In this document: positions 1-9,064 of the stretch, piece after piece
Numbering within the stretch: the stretch's first letter is position 1
Layout: every line of letters starts with the position of its first letter
IMG/VR virus record: IMGVR_UViG_3300042905_002279
Coordinates: 1 to 39,113 of that record
From: a virus
Reading direction: 5' to 3' (one strand)
DNA length: 39,113 nt
The notes under the pieces: generated by a model
Seen by the model: only the letters and a program-made list of their open reading frames with translations
Told to the model about the DNA's origin: nothing
Databases searched by the model: none
Translations under genes and position numbers: made by a program

Positions 1-22
1 GGCGGCGCAGGAAGAGGATTGA
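1..22 (+). CDS. C-terminal end of a virion-region protein (partial, cut by window start)
   Basis: The first 22 bases encode the last residues AAQEED and a TGA stop. They match the end of the 200-residue gene at 36988-37590, including the four-base gap before the next ATG. This is therefore the left copy of that gene, of which only the final codons are in the window. The function is unknown. See the full copy for description. Confidence 0.8.
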
Positions 23-26
23 TACA

Positions 27-398
27 ATGAACGGTCTTGGTTCTGACATGATGGGCCTTGGGATGCCTTCCGCGCTTGCCAATTTGGTAGGCGATAGCAT
101 TCCGGCAGCTGTTGCAGGGGCTGGCACGGCGCAATCTGGCGCGACGCCGCTTACTGGCACGATCAACCAAGTGACAACCTCTGCCGGGCAGACGGCGGTG
201 GTGTTGCCTTCTACGCAGCCGCTTGGCACTTCGGTCAATGTCTATGTCAGCACTGCCACGGCGGCGCTGGTGTTTCCGCCTTCAGGTGGCGGTATCAACG
301 AAGGCGCGGCAAACGCTTCCTTCAGTGTGGCGCAATCCCGTGTGGCGTCCTTTGTCCGCGTGAGCGCGACAAAGTGGCTGGTGCTGTACGGCTCCTAA
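27..398 (+). CDS. Small virion-associated protein, left copy
   Basis: This 123-residue protein has no domain I can name. The N-terminus is Gly/Met-rich (MNGLGSDMMGLGMPSALANL). The rest is rich in Thr, Ser, Val and Ala, with a 'GGGINEGAANASFSVAQSR' stretch and the ending 'ATKWLVLYGS', which suggests a small beta-structured phage protein. It lies between the capsid-side genes and the tail adaptor gene, so a minor head or neck role is inferred from position only. A homologue at 37595-37966 differs at about eight residues. A start at 27 is supported by an upstream GAGG (13-16). Confidence 0.75.
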   Translation: MNGLGSDMMGLGMPSALANLVGDSIPAAVAGAGTAQSGATPLTGTINQVTTSAGQTAVVLPSTQPLGTSVNVYVSTATAALVFPPSGGGINEGAANASFSVAQSRVASFVRVSATKWLVLYGS

Positions 399-401
399 GT
401 C

Positions 402-1334
402 ATGTCTTACACTTGGCTTCAGCTTGGCCAGGCCGTGGCGGCGGAAATGGGGTTTGGCTCCATTCCCGCTACGGTGGCCGGCGCAAATGATGACCAGACG
501 CGGCAGATTGGCGCGCTTGCCAATCGGTGCGGCGAGATGTTGCTGCGAATGCGCGAATGGATTGCGCTGCAAGCCGAATGGGAAATTTCTGTCACTACGC
601 CGATCACGCTGACGGGCGACCTGACGCTAGGATCGGCTACGGTGACGGGCCTTGCCAGCACGGCGGGACTATTGGCCGGGCAGATGGCCGTCACGGGCGA
701 TTATCTGGTCCAGGCAACCCGTCTTGCGGCGGTGGTGGACGCAAATACCGTCACGCTCACGCAGCCCGCCACGGCCACGCTTGCGGGCGCCACGTTAGCT
801 TTTGGGCAGGATACATATGCGACGCCTGCGGACTTGCTGGCGCCGATCAATCGCACCATGTGGGATCGTTCCCGGCGATGGGAATTGATTGGCCCGATGT
901 CGCCGCAGGAAGATCAATGGATGCGTTCCGGCATTGTGGCGACCGGCCCGCGCAGGCGGTTTCGGTTTGTCGGGCGCGGGGGCAATACCTTCCGCATCTG
1001 GCCACCACCGACTTCGCTTGATAGTCCATCGGTTTTGTCGTTCGAATACACGTCCGCCCATTGGGCCACGGCGGCAGACGGCACCCCAAAGGACCGCTTC
1101 ACGGCTGATGCTGACACTTGCGTTTTTGCCGATGACCTGATGCTGATGGGCGTGAAATGGCTTTGGCTGCAATCGAAGGGCATGGAATATGCGGCTTTCC
1201 GCGATGATTGGTTGCGGCAGGTGGAACAGGCCGAGGCAACCGATGGCGCCAGCCCGACGCTGAACATGGCGGGCGGAAATTGGCCGCTGCTGATCGGGCC
1301 GGGTAATGTGCCTGATACTGGGTTTGGTTCATGA
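402..1334 (+). CDS. Probable head-tail adaptor/tail accessory protein, left copy
   Basis: This 310-residue protein is of a type common in podoviruses, encoded just before the tubular tail protein. That is the place taken by the gp4-type tail accessory factor in P22. Visible features are an N-terminal helical part (residues 1-60, 'ALANRCGEMLLRMREW'), a central Thr/Val-rich insertion (about 65-135), then 'INRTMWDRSRRWELIGPMSP' and a basic 'GPRRRFRFVGRG' segment. No catalytic motif is visible. The role is inferred from gene order. The second copy at 37970-38902 differs at only two residues (F18L and G/V in the RGxNTF segment), so this gene is under strong purifying selection. The stop overlaps the next start (ATGA). 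Confidence 0.7.
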   Translation: MSYTWLQLGQAVAAEMGFGSIPATVAGANDDQTRQIGALANRCGEMLLRMREWIALQAEWEISVTTPITLTGDLTLGSATVTGLASTAGLLAGQMAVTGDYLVQATRLAAVVDANTVTLTQPATATLAGATLAFGQDTYATPADLLAPINRTMWDRSRRWELIGPMSPQEDQWMRSGIVATGPRRRFRFVGRGGNTFRIWPPPTSLDSPSVLSFEYTSAHWATAADGTPKDRFTADADTCVFADDLMLMGVKWLWLQSKGMEYAAFRDDWLRQVEQAEATDGASPTLNMAGGNWPLLIGPGNVPDTGFGS

Positions 1335-2872
1335 GGCAGCGCCGGCAAGTGCCCCGCGTGTCGCGCGGTGTGGCGCGGCAATTCCCGGCGCCGGTCGGCG
1401 GCCTAAATGCGCGCGATAGCGTGGCAAACATGCCGGCAAGTGATGCGCTGATCCTAGACAACATCTTCCCCGAGCGGTCTTGGGTGGAAGTGCGGCGCGG
1501 CTACGCATCGCACGCGACAGGCATGACCGGCGCCGTCGAGACGCTGATGGATTACAACGGCGCGACGCCAAAGCTGTTCGCGGTGGCGAATGGCAGCATT
1601 TTTGACGCATCCAGCGCGGGCGCGGTTGGCGCGGCAGTCGTCACCGGCTTGACCAATAACCGCTTCCAATTCGTCAATTTCACAAATGCGGCCCACAGTT
1701 GGTTGATTGCGGTTAACGGCGCCGATGGCGTCCGCACTTGGGATGGCAGCGCATGGGCCACGCAAACCATTACCGGTGGCGTGACTGCGGCCAATCTTTT
1801 TTGCGTGACGACTTGGAAGCGCCGCGTTTGGTTTGGCGAACAAGGCACAACGAAGGCTTGGTATCTGCCAACAGATGCGATTCACGGCAACGCTAATGCG
1901 ATTGACCTGGGCGGCGTGTGGCGCCACGGCGGGACTATTGCAGGCATTATCGCGCCGACCTTTGACAGTTCCGCCGTAGGCCTTGAGGACTATATCGGCT
2001 TCATTTCCACGCGCGGCGAATTGGCTTTGTATCGCGGCACTGATCCGGCAAGCGCCACCACGTTCCAATTGCAGGGTGTGTTTTTGCTTGGCGCGCCGAT
2101 TGGGCGGCGGTTCTTCATTCAGACCGGCGGCGATTTCGCGCTGATGAATGTGGACGGCGTTGTGAGCCTGACGCAAGCGCTTGGCCTTGATCGCAGCGTG
2201 GTGGCGCGCACTTCCGTCACAGACAAGATCACGCGGCTATTCACGGAAGCCGTGCAGCAATACGGCACTAATTTCGGATGGTCCCTGACGGTTTTTCCCG
2301 AGGGCCATCGGGTGATTGTAAACGTGCCGATCAGCACAACCGTGGCCATTCAATACGTGATGAACACGCTATCCGGCGCTTGGTGCCGCTATACCAATCA
2401 CAACGCGGCGTGCTGGGCGACGTGGCAAGGCAATCTGTATTTCGGCGGGCAGGCCGGCGGCATTGTGTATCGCGCGGATTTCGGCACGAATGACAATGGC
2501 AACGACATTGCCTGGGGCTTGAAAACTGCATTTTCTGACTTCAAGGTGCCAAGCCGGTTGAAGCGCTTTACGTTGCTGCGCCCATTGATCCAGGCGACCG
2601 ATAACCCTAACGCCAGCATCGCGCTTGATGTGGATTATGGCGACCAGCCGGCGCAGAATGTTCCGTCCTTTACCAACACTTCCGCGCTTTGGGATAATGC
2701 GCTTTGGGATGTTTCGTCATGGGGCGGCACGCAAACGCTGCGACCATGGGTTTCCCTTGGCAAAATCGGCTATGTGGGCGCGGTGCGGATGGCCGGACAG
2801 ACGCGCGGCTTTACCATGCAGCTTTCCGCCTTCGATATCGTGTTTGAGCCGGCGCAAGCCCTGGGGCTATAA
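1331..2872 (+). CDS. Tubular tail/packaged-DNA stabilisation protein (P22 gp10-like)
   Basis: This 513-residue protein contains 'PAPVGGLNARDSVANMP' near residue 18, followed by 'LDNIFPERSWVEVRRGY'. This is a signature I know from a large family of phage proteins annotated as DNA stabilisation or tail tube proteins, with beta-propeller structure. Repeated beta-rich units with Trp/Gly (for example 'GADGVRTWDGSAW', 'WQGNLYFGGQAGGIVYRAD') fit a propeller. In P22-like phages such a protein joins the portal/adaptor to the tail needle and keeps DNA in the head. The right-hand copy of the upstream repeat is not followed by this gene, so the module appears exchangeable. Overlaps both neighbours by four bases or fewer. 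Confidence 0.65.
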   Translation: MRQRRQVPRVSRGVARQFPAPVGGLNARDSVANMPASDALILDNIFPERSWVEVRRGYASHATGMTGAVETLMDYNGATPKLFAVANGSIFDASSAGAVGAAVVTGLTNNRFQFVNFTNAAHSWLIAVNGADGVRTWDGSAWATQTITGGVTAANLFCVTTWKRRVWFGEQGTTKAWYLPTDAIHGNANAIDLGGVWRHGGTIAGIIAPTFDSSAVGLEDYIGFISTRGELALYRGTDPASATTFQLQGVFLLGAPIGRRFFIQTGGDFALMNVDGVVSLTQALGLDRSVVARTSVTDKITRLFTEAVQQYGTNFGWSLTVFPEGHRVIVNVPISTTVAIQYVMNTLSGAWCRYTNHNAACWATWQGNLYFGGQAGGIVYRADFGTNDNGNDIAWGLKTAFSDFKVPSRLKRFTLLRPLIQATDNPNASIALDVDYGDQPAQNVPSFTNTSALWDNALWDVSSWGGTQTLRPWVSLGKIGYVGAVRMAGQTRGFTMQLSAFDIVFEPAQALGL

Positions 2873-3297
2873 TGCAGCTTGTGTTTGGTCAAGATCGCGC
2901 AATTGCTGAATGGGTGATGGCGCGCATCCCGCGCGCGTCAGGTATTGCCAGCGACGGTTACGCCATTGGCGTGCATGACGGCGCGGCTTTGGTAGCGGGT
3001 GCGGTGTATTCCGGCTTCACTGAAGGCAATTGCGAAATGAGCATTGCCGCCGCAACGCCACGATGGGCGCAGCGCGGGGTGATCCGGGCCTTGTTGCATT
3101 ACCCCTTGGTGCAATGCGAATTGCGGCGGGTGACGGCCATGGTGCCGCATGACGCGACCCGCACGCTGCGCTTTTTGCGTGGTGTCGGATTCAAGCAGGA
3201 AGGCACCTTGCGCGATTGGTTTTCGCCGCGCGTGCATGGCGCGGTGATGGGTTTCATGCGCTGCGACTTTGAACGGCTATTTGCCAAAAGGAATTGA
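2872..3297 (+). CDS. GNAT-family N-acetyltransferase-like protein
   Basis: This 141-residue protein has the size and layout of a single GNAT fold. It has an N-terminal 'GQDRAIAEWVMARIP' helix, a central beta segment ('DGAALVAGAVYSGFTEGNCEMSI') and a C-terminal part with 'LRRVTAMVPHDATRTLRFLRGVGFKQEGTLRD', which resembles GNAT motifs A and B where an Asn/Asp-x-x-Ser helix is followed by 'LGF'. Stand-alone GNAT genes embedded among podovirus tail genes are common; their substrates are generally unknown, and modification of a virion or host protein is a guess. The start overlaps the previous stop by one base (TAATG). Confidence 0.75.
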   Translation: MQLVFGQDRAIAEWVMARIPRASGIASDGYAIGVHDGAALVAGAVYSGFTEGNCEMSIAAATPRWAQRGVIRALLHYPLVQCELRRVTAMVPHDATRTLRFLRGVGFKQEGTLRDWFSPRVHGAVMGFMRCDFERLFAKRN

Positions 3298-3299
3298 GA

Positions 3300-4112
3300 A
3301 TGGGCAAGAAAGCACCAAGCGCGCCTGCCGCGCCTGATCCGGCTGCGACAACGGCGGCGGCTGCAAGGGCAAACCGCGATACGGCCATCACGCAATTTGG
3401 CTTGAACGCGGTGAACCAGCGCGACCCTTACGGCAGTTTGCAATTTAGCCAGATCGGCACATGGGCGGACGGCACGCCGCGCTTCGAAGCGGTGCAATCC
3501 TTGGCGCCGGAAGAACAGCGCGCATTGGACTTGTCGCGCCAAGCGCAAGACATTTACGGGCAAGCCGGGGTGCAACAGCTTCAATCCGTGCGGGAAAGGC
3601 TGGCAACGCCGCTGAGCCTGAACAACGAAGCCGTCGAAGGCCGCCTGATGGAATTGGGCAGCCGGCGGCTTAATCCGGTATTGGCGGAACGGCGCAACGC
3701 TATGGACACGCGCTTGCGTCAGCAAGGCTTGATGCCTGGCACGCAAGCCTATGACGTGGCAATGCGCGGCATTGGCGAGGCCGAGAATGACGCCTTCAAT
3801 CAATTGTTGTTGCAAGGGCGCGGGCAGGCCATCAACGAAATCCTGACCGAGCGCGCCAGCCCCTTGAACGAGGCGGCGGCGTTGCTGACTGGCCAGCAAG
3901 TGCAAGCGCCGAGCTTTGTGAACACGCCGCAAACCAGCGTAGCGCCGACCGATTACATGCAGGCCGAGGCGATGCAGCAAGCGGTGTTGAACAATGCCTT
4001 TAACGCGCGAAGCCAGAATTACCAGACGCAATTGGCGGGCATGTTTCAACTTGGATCAACGGCGCTTGGTGGCGCTAGTCGCGTTGCCATGGGCGGCATT
4101 GGAGGGCGATAA
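3300..4112 (+). CDS. Probable internal virion/ejection protein (gp14-like)
   Basis: This 270-residue protein begins with MGKKAPSAP and an Ala/Pro-rich tract. It continues with 'RDPYGSLQFSQIG' and 'QSLAPEEQRALDLSRQAQDI', a pattern common to podovirus internal core or ejection proteins. Long helical stretches ('RLNPVLAERRNAMDTRLRQQG', 'AYDVAMRGIGEAENDAFNQL') and a Gly/Ala-rich C-terminus follow. I chose the ATG at 3300 because AAAGGA ends at 3292 with correct spacing. The TTG at 3294 has almost no spacing. It is first of three consecutive genes that look like a DNA-ejection set. The function is inferred from family pattern and context. Confidence 0.65.
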   Translation: MGKKAPSAPAAPDPAATTAAAARANRDTAITQFGLNAVNQRDPYGSLQFSQIGTWADGTPRFEAVQSLAPEEQRALDLSRQAQDIYGQAGVQQLQSVRERLATPLSLNNEAVEGRLMELGSRRLNPVLAERRNAMDTRLRQQGLMPGTQAYDVAMRGIGEAENDAFNQLLLQGRGQAINEILTERASPLNEAAALLTGQQVQAPSFVNTPQTSVAPTDYMQAEAMQQAVLNNAFNARSQNYQTQLAGMFQLGSTALGGASRVAMGGIGGR

Positions 4113-4115
4113 GTC

Positions 4116-5849
4116 ATGTCTGAATCCTACGCATCCAATCCCGCGCTTGCCATGGCGCTGCGCCGTGGGCGGCTGTCCGATCAATTGCTTGCCGATAGCA
4201 TAAAGCCGCGCAACGTGGGCGGCCATGCGGGCGGCCTAGCGCAGATGGGCACGGCGCTGATCGGCGGGGTTATGGCTGGCCTGGATGATCGGCGGATTGA
4301 CCGCTTGATGCGCGAAGATAAAGAAACGGCGGACGCGCAGATTGCGGCACTGTATGGCCGAGGCCCTGCGCCTGCCGCCCCGGGTGGCGCTGAACCTCCG
4401 GTCACGCCTGGCAGCCTGCCGCCGCCTATCCCTAATCCTGAAATGACCGGGCAGCCCGCGCCTGCCAGTGGCCCGGCTATGCCTGCCTCAATGCCTGCGC
4501 CAATGCCCGCACAAGCGCCCGCTATGCCCGCGCAAGCGCCCGCGCAAATGCCGGAACAGCCTGCACCGCGCACGGTGCGGCTTGCCAATGGTCAGGAAAT
4601 CAACCTTGACGTGTTGCAGAATGCCGAGGCATCGCCCAATCAGCGCGTGAGGCTTGCGGCGGCTGGCGTGCGGCGGTCAATTGACGATGACCGCGCCGAG
4701 CGGCGGTTTCAAGAGCAGCTTGCATTGCAGCGCGACGCCGCGGCGCGGGCAACCGCAGCGGCGGGGCGTGAGAGTTTTGGCCAGCCGATTGAAATGACGG
4801 ATGCAAACGGCCAGCGCGTGTTGGTGCAAGTTGGCAATCGCAACACCATTCGTCCGGTGCAGGGTTATAGTGCGCCGCCGGCTGCGCGTGGCGGCAACGA
4901 AGGGCCTTTTGCTGGCACCAGCATGGACGCGCAATATAACAACACAGTCTTAAGGTTGGCGCCGCGCATTCGGTCAGGCGAAGCATCGCCTGAAGAACAG
5001 GCAGTGTATCAGCGCGCGTTTCAGGCGCTTTCAGAAGGCCAAATCCAATTTGTAAATGACCCGGCGGACCCGACAGGCAATCGTCAAGTGGCGGTGCGGG
5101 TGCCGCGCAATATGGGCGACCTTCCGCAACCAGGCGGCGGGCAAGCACCATCTGCGCCGCAAGGCATGACCGCGCCGATAGCGCAGCCGGGCGGGCCATC
5201 GGGCGCCGTAGCGCCGCAAGGTGGCGCGGCGGTTCCTGCTATTGGGCAAGACGCCATACCTACCGCCCCTGCCGCCGTGCCGGGCTTTGAACGGATGCGC
5301 GCCGCGCCTACAGGGTGGCAATGGCGAGCTGATGGCTTAATGGAGCCTGCGCCCGGTGGCCCGGCTGATCCGCGCACGCAAGGGCTAACCGAGGCGCAAT
5401 CTCGAAGCAATTTCTTCGGCGCTCAAATGAAAATGGGCGATGAGATATTGCGCGGGGTAAGTGTGCCGAGTAACGCCATGATGCTGGCCTATCGCAATTT
5501 GCCATCGGTTCCAGTCAATTATGGCGCCAGCGCGAATGACCAGATGTATTTTAATGCCGCGCGCTTGTTTGCGGCTGGTGTTCTTCGCAAGGAAACCGGC
5601 GCGGCAATGACGCCGGGCGAAGTCTTGGACGTTGCAGAGAGGTTCTTCCCGACGCCGTTTGATAGGCCGCAGGTCATTGCGCAAAAAGCCCGCGCCCGTC
5701 AGCAGATCATATCTTCACTTGCGGCTGAATTGCCGGGCGGCCAGCTTCGCGGTGAATTGCCAAGCACAACCGGGCCGGGTGGTAGGGGTGAAGCCTCGCC
5801 GCCGCCAAGACAACCGCCGCCGCCAGCAGGGTTTAGGATCGTGCAATGA
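4116..5849 (+). CDS. Proline/alanine-rich internal virion (ejection) protein
   Basis: This 577-residue protein opens with an 'YASNPALAMALRRGRLSDQLL' helical segment and a Gly/Ala stretch. A Met-Pro-Ala low-complexity linker follows at about residues 110-155, visible as imperfect repeats in the DNA near 4475-4555. Further Pro/Gly/Gln-rich spacers lie near 340-390. The C-terminal domain has 'FAAGVLRKETGAAMTPGEV' and 'ERFFPTPFDRPQVIAQKARARQQI', a block I recognise from many phage virion proteins of the ejection type. No lytic transglycosylase motif was found. Context (between two other ejection-type genes, before the tail fibre) supports a role inside the capsid. Ends in a four-base ATGA overlap with the next gene. 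Confidence 0.6.
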   Translation: MSESYASNPALAMALRRGRLSDQLLADSIKPRNVGGHAGGLAQMGTALIGGVMAGLDDRRIDRLMREDKETADAQIAALYGRGPAPAAPGGAEPPVTPGSLPPPIPNPEMTGQPAPASGPAMPASMPAPMPAQAPAMPAQAPAQMPEQPAPRTVRLANGQEINLDVLQNAEASPNQRVRLAAAGVRRSIDDDRAERRFQEQLALQRDAAARATAAAGRESFGQPIEMTDANGQRVLVQVGNRNTIRPVQGYSAPPAARGGNEGPFAGTSMDAQYNNTVLRLAPRIRSGEASPEEQAVYQRAFQALSEGQIQFVNDPADPTGNRQVAVRVPRNMGDLPQPGGGQAPSAPQGMTAPIAQPGGPSGAVAPQGGAAVPAIGQDAIPTAPAAVPGFERMRAAPTGWQWRADGLMEPAPGGPADPRTQGLTEAQSRSNFFGAQMKMGDEILRGVSVPSNAMMLAYRNLPSVPVNYGASANDQMYFNAARLFAAGVLRKETGAAMTPGEVLDVAERFFPTPFDRPQVIAQKARARQQIISSLAAELPGGQLRGELPSTTGPGGRGEASPPPRQPPPPAGFRIVQ

Positions 5850-7612
5850 GCAACATTGCAGTCAATGACGCGGGGGATGTGATGATCTTCCGCGAAGGCG
5901 CTTGGTCACGCGCGCCAGTCGCGCAAAACGACCAAGGCGCGCGATTGTTTTATGACGGGGCCGATTGGAAGGATTTGCCGACCGCTTCCCCTGCCGCCCC
6001 CGCCGCGCCAGCCACGCCCGCCGCGCCGCGCGCATCCTTTGGGCAGCGTTTCGCCACGGGTTTAGGCGACATCTTCCGGGGCGCCGAACAGCTTACCGCC
6101 AATGTCAATGACGGCAGGCAAAACAGGGTTATGGATTTTCTGCGCCAAAATCCAAACATTGGCCCGATCATGGAACAAGCCGCCGCCACCGTTCCGATGG
6201 AAACAGCGGCAGAGGCTAACGCGCGCATTGCAGAACGTGAAAAGACGTATCAGGCATCACGCGGCCCTGATCCTGGCATTGATTGGGCGCGCATCGGCGG
6301 GCAGATGGTTTCTACCCTGCCTGTAGGCATGGCGGCTGCCCCGACGCGCCTTTTGCCGGCGGTTGCAAGCGGTTCCTTGCAAGGCGCCGCGCTGGGCGGT
6401 TTGCAGCCCGTGACGGAAGGCGATTACGGCGAAGGCGTCACGGGCAACGTGCTTTTGGGCGCTGGCGCAGGCGCAGCCGGTGGCGCGGCTAGCTATGGCA
6501 TTGGGCGGTTGTTGCAAGGCAGGCAAGCGCCTTCCGCGCGCCCGGAAGCCGTTGCGCTTTCTGACGCTGGCGTGTCTTTGACGCCTGGCCAAATTGCGGG
6601 CGGATACGGGCAACGCATTGAAGAAGCCCTTGGGTCTATTCCGATTGTTGGCGCGCAAATTCGGGGGCAACAGGCGGAAGGCGTGGCGTCTTTTAATCGT
6701 GCGGTTGCCAATCGCGTTTTGGAACCGCTTGGGCAAAAGGTAGACGACGCCGCGCCGGTTGGGCGAGAATTGGTTGATGATGTCTATAAGCGGATTAGCG
6801 GGGCATATAACGCTGTTTTGCCGCGCATTCAGGCTTTTGGGCCGGATCAACAGCTTTACCAAGATTTCGCACAAGCCTTTCAATCGGCGACCACAAAAGA
6901 CGCGCAAGATAATTTTGTATCAATCATCAACAACAAGATTGCGCCGCGCATTAAAGGTGGCGTGATTGATGGCGATACTTGGAAATCTATTGATGAAGAG
7001 TTCGGCTTCCAAGTGCGCCGGTATTTGCGTTCATCTAATCCAAGCGATCAAAACCTTGGAGAAGCCTTAGCGGAAGCGCAAAGCGCCTTTCGGGGACTGC
7101 TTTCCCGATCTAATCCACAAATAGCGCCAGAGGTTAGGGCGGCAGACCAGGCATACGCGCAGTATATCCGCATGGAACGCGCGGCAGGGGCAACCGGCGC
7201 GCGCGAAGGCGTTTTCACGCCCTTGCAATTCAATCAAGCGGTGGCCATGACCAGCGGCGGACCGCGCCGATCACAATATGCGCGCGGCGATGCGCTCATG
7301 CAGGACTTGAGCGACCCCGCATCGGCGGTTATGCCTCGGACGCTGCCCGATAGCGGAACGACTGAAAGGGCATTGATTGCAGCCGCCTTACTTGGCGGCC
7401 CGTCAGCTTTAGGCATGGGAGCGCCTGCCGTTGCGGCTGGCGCTGGCGCATCAGCGCTTTATTTCAATCCGGTTCAACGGCTTTTGCAGGCTGGATTGCT
7501 GGGCAATCGCCCCGCAATGGTGTCTGGCGCTGGGCGGCAATTGGCTCTCATCGGTGGCCCCAGTCTTGCGGCTGCGCTTCTCGCACCATCGAACAATCAG
7601 CAGCCGCAATAG
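5846..7612 (+). CDS. Internal virion/DNA-ejection protein
   Basis: This 588-residue protein has an N-terminal 'FREGAWSRAPVAQNDQGARL..DGADWKDLP' segment that is typical of the first domain of large podovirus ejection proteins. A Pro/Ala linker (about residues 48-65) is followed by 'FATGLGDIFRGAEQL'. A long Gly/Ala-rich region (about 150-225: 'GSLQGAALGG', 'GAGAGAAGGAASYG') looks membrane-active. The middle (about 260-460) is helical. The C-terminus is hydrophobic ('AALLGGPSALGMGAPAVAAGAGASALYF'). These features suit a protein that leaves the capsid and inserts into the host envelope. No enzymatic motif is visible. Ends 103 bases before the tail-fibre start. Confidence 0.65.
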   Translation: MSNIAVNDAGDVMIFREGAWSRAPVAQNDQGARLFYDGADWKDLPTASPAAPAAPATPAAPRASFGQRFATGLGDIFRGAEQLTANVNDGRQNRVMDFLRQNPNIGPIMEQAAATVPMETAAEANARIAEREKTYQASRGPDPGIDWARIGGQMVSTLPVGMAAAPTRLLPAVASGSLQGAALGGLQPVTEGDYGEGVTGNVLLGAGAGAAGGAASYGIGRLLQGRQAPSARPEAVALSDAGVSLTPGQIAGGYGQRIEEALGSIPIVGAQIRGQQAEGVASFNRAVANRVLEPLGQKVDDAAPVGRELVDDVYKRISGAYNAVLPRIQAFGPDQQLYQDFAQAFQSATTKDAQDNFVSIINNKIAPRIKGGVIDGDTWKSIDEEFGFQVRRYLRSSNPSDQNLGEALAEAQSAFRGLLSRSNPQIAPEVRAADQAYAQYIRMERAAGATGAREGVFTPLQFNQAVAMTSGGPRRSQYARGDALMQDLSDPASAVMPRTLPDSGTTERALIAAALLGGPSALGMGAPAVAAGAGASALYFNPVQRLLQAGLLGNRPAMVSGAGRQLALIGGPSLAAALLAPSNNQQPQ

Positions 7613-7715
7613 GCCGCCCAAAAAAACAGCGCCAAAAACTGCAATCGCTTTTTCCAAATCCGCCATCCCCGCACCATACCCGGTTGCGCCCTTTTTGTCA
7701 TGGAGAAACCCGCCC

Positions 7716-9062
7716 ATGCCCCGTAACGGTTCCGGCACTTACACGCGCCCCCAATCTGACTACATCCCCGGCACGACTATCCTGGCCACGTCTGTCAATT
7801 CGGACCTTAACGACATGGCGCAGGCCCTTACCGCGTCAATCGCGCGGGACGGCCAAACCATCCCGACCGCGAATATGCCGATGGGCAATTTTCGGCACAC
7901 GGGCGTTGCGGACGGATCGGCCCGCACGGATTATGCCGCGCTTGGGCAAACGCAAAACGGCGCTTTCCTATGGGGCGGCACGGCGGGCGGCACGGCCAAT
8001 GCGGCGACCATCAGCTTGAACCCGCCATTGGCGGCCTACGCGGCGGGCCAGGCTTTCCGATTTCAAACCAACGCGGCGGCCAATACCAGCGCGGTCACGC
8101 TGAACGTGAACAGCCTTGGCGCGGTTGCGGTGAACAAGGGCGATGGCACGACGGCGCTTGGCGCGGGCGACCTGCCGGCAAGCGCTATAGTGACGGTTGT
8201 GCATGACGGGACGCGGTTCCGGTTGATTGACCCGGCAACCAATGACGCCTTGGTGCAGGCATGGGTGGACCTTGCCAGCGCAACAACGACTGACCTTGGC
8301 ACGGTTGGCGCCAATGTGCGGATTACCGGCACAACGACCATTACAGGTTTTGGCACGGCGGCAAGCGGCATCACGCGCAAGCTGCGCTTCGCAGCGGCGC
8401 TGACGCTGACATACAACGCGACCAGCCTAATCCTGCCCGGCGCTGCCAACATCACTACGGCGGCGGGTGACACGGCAGAGGCTATCAGCCTTGGATCTGG
8501 CAATTGGGTGCTGGTGGATTTCACGCGCGCGGCGGCAGGTTATGCGGGCAATATCCTGTTGGCCAATCCGGTGGCCGCTGCGAATATCGGCATCAATCGC
8601 GGCACTGAACAGGCAACGACTTCCGGCACGGCGATTGACTTCACAAGCATCTTAGCTGGGGTGCGGCGGGTTACGTTGTTGCTGCGAGGCGTCAGCCTAA
8701 GCGGCACGGATAATTTTTTAGTTCAAATCGGCGCGGGGTCTTTTTTGACGAGCGGATACGTGTCTCAGGCACAGTCAATCCGGGATAACGCTGCACCAAC
8801 CTTCTCGCTAGCGACGAATGGATTCATTCTGTCAAGCGATATCAATTCCGCTACGCGACTTTTTACCGGCAAGATCACGTTGGATAACTTCAGCGGAAAC
8901 ATATGGCTGGCAGATGGCAAAATTGTTGGCACAGATGGTATTCGTGGCGCTATTTTTTCTGGAGAAGTGACGCTCTCAGGCGCGCTAGATCGCCTGCGCT
9001 TAACGGTGACGGGCAGCAATACGTTTGACGCTGGCGCCGCTAACATTATGTGGGAGTTTTGA
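7716..9062 (+). CDS. Tail fibre/tail appendage protein
   Basis: This 448-residue protein starts at the ATG at 7716, which has a GGAGA ribosome site at 7702-7706; the frame is open further upstream, but those codons overlap the previous gene. The N-terminus 'MPRNGSGTYTRPQSDYIPGT' followed by 'SVNSDLNDMAQALTASIARDGQT' is a well-known virion-attachment module of podovirus fibres. The body is Thr/Ala/Asn-rich with beta repeats. The C-terminal part ('NIGINRGTEQATTSGTAIDFTSI...') is a receptor-tip type module that also follows other fibre stems. Probable role: host recognition. Base use is ordinary up to about 8650, and the tip (8690-9060) looks more AT-rich, as expected for a region exchanged between phages. 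Confidence 0.8.
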   Translation: MPRNGSGTYTRPQSDYIPGTTILATSVNSDLNDMAQALTASIARDGQTIPTANMPMGNFRHTGVADGSARTDYAALGQTQNGAFLWGGTAGGTANAATISLNPPLAAYAAGQAFRFQTNAAANTSAVTLNVNSLGAVAVNKGDGTTALGAGDLPASAIVTVVHDGTRFRLIDPATNDALVQAWVDLASATTTDLGTVGANVRITGTTTITGFGTAASGITRKLRFAAALTLTYNATSLILPGAANITTAAGDTAEAISLGSGNWVLVDFTRAAAGYAGNILLANPVAAANIGINRGTEQATTSGTAIDFTSILAGVRRVTLLLRGVSLSGTDNFLVQIGAGSFLTSGYVSQAQSIRDNAAPTFSLATNGFILSSDINSATRLFTGKITLDNFSGNIWLADGKIVGTDGIRGAIFSGEVTLSGALDRLRLTVTGSNTFDAGAANIMWEF

Positions 9063-9064
9063 CC

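Larger units (their letters stand above)
1..1330. repeat. Left copy of a divergent ~1.33-kb end repeat
   Basis: This segment aligns base for base, without indels, to 37569-38898 (constant offset 37568). I counted about 70 substitutions by eye, so identity is about 95%. The repeat carries the end of one gene plus two complete genes. Amino-acid differences are few (about 8 of 123 and 2 of 310), so most changes are synonymous. Similarity stops exactly where the second gene ends. It is too divergent for a physical terminal redundancy and fits two strain variants of one locus. Confidence 0.9.

Noticed and set aside
3099-4049. Minus-strand 316-codon frame opposite the GNAT and ejection genes
   Set aside because: It is antisense to well-supported genes and its protein is rich in Arg/His with no domain pattern, as expected for a shadow in GC-rich DNA.
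7451-7672. Minus-strand frame starting MADLEKAIAVFGAVFLGGLL in the gap before the tail fibre
   Set aside because: The first 20-25 residues look like a TM segment, but the rest is antisense to the conserved end of the ejection protein, no minus-strand operon is nearby and no clear ribosome site supports it. Could be a relic.
1331-9062. Diversity-generating retroelement acting on the tail fibre
   Set aside because: Some BPP-1-type podoviruses carry one, but I find no reverse transcriptase and no template/variable repeat pair.
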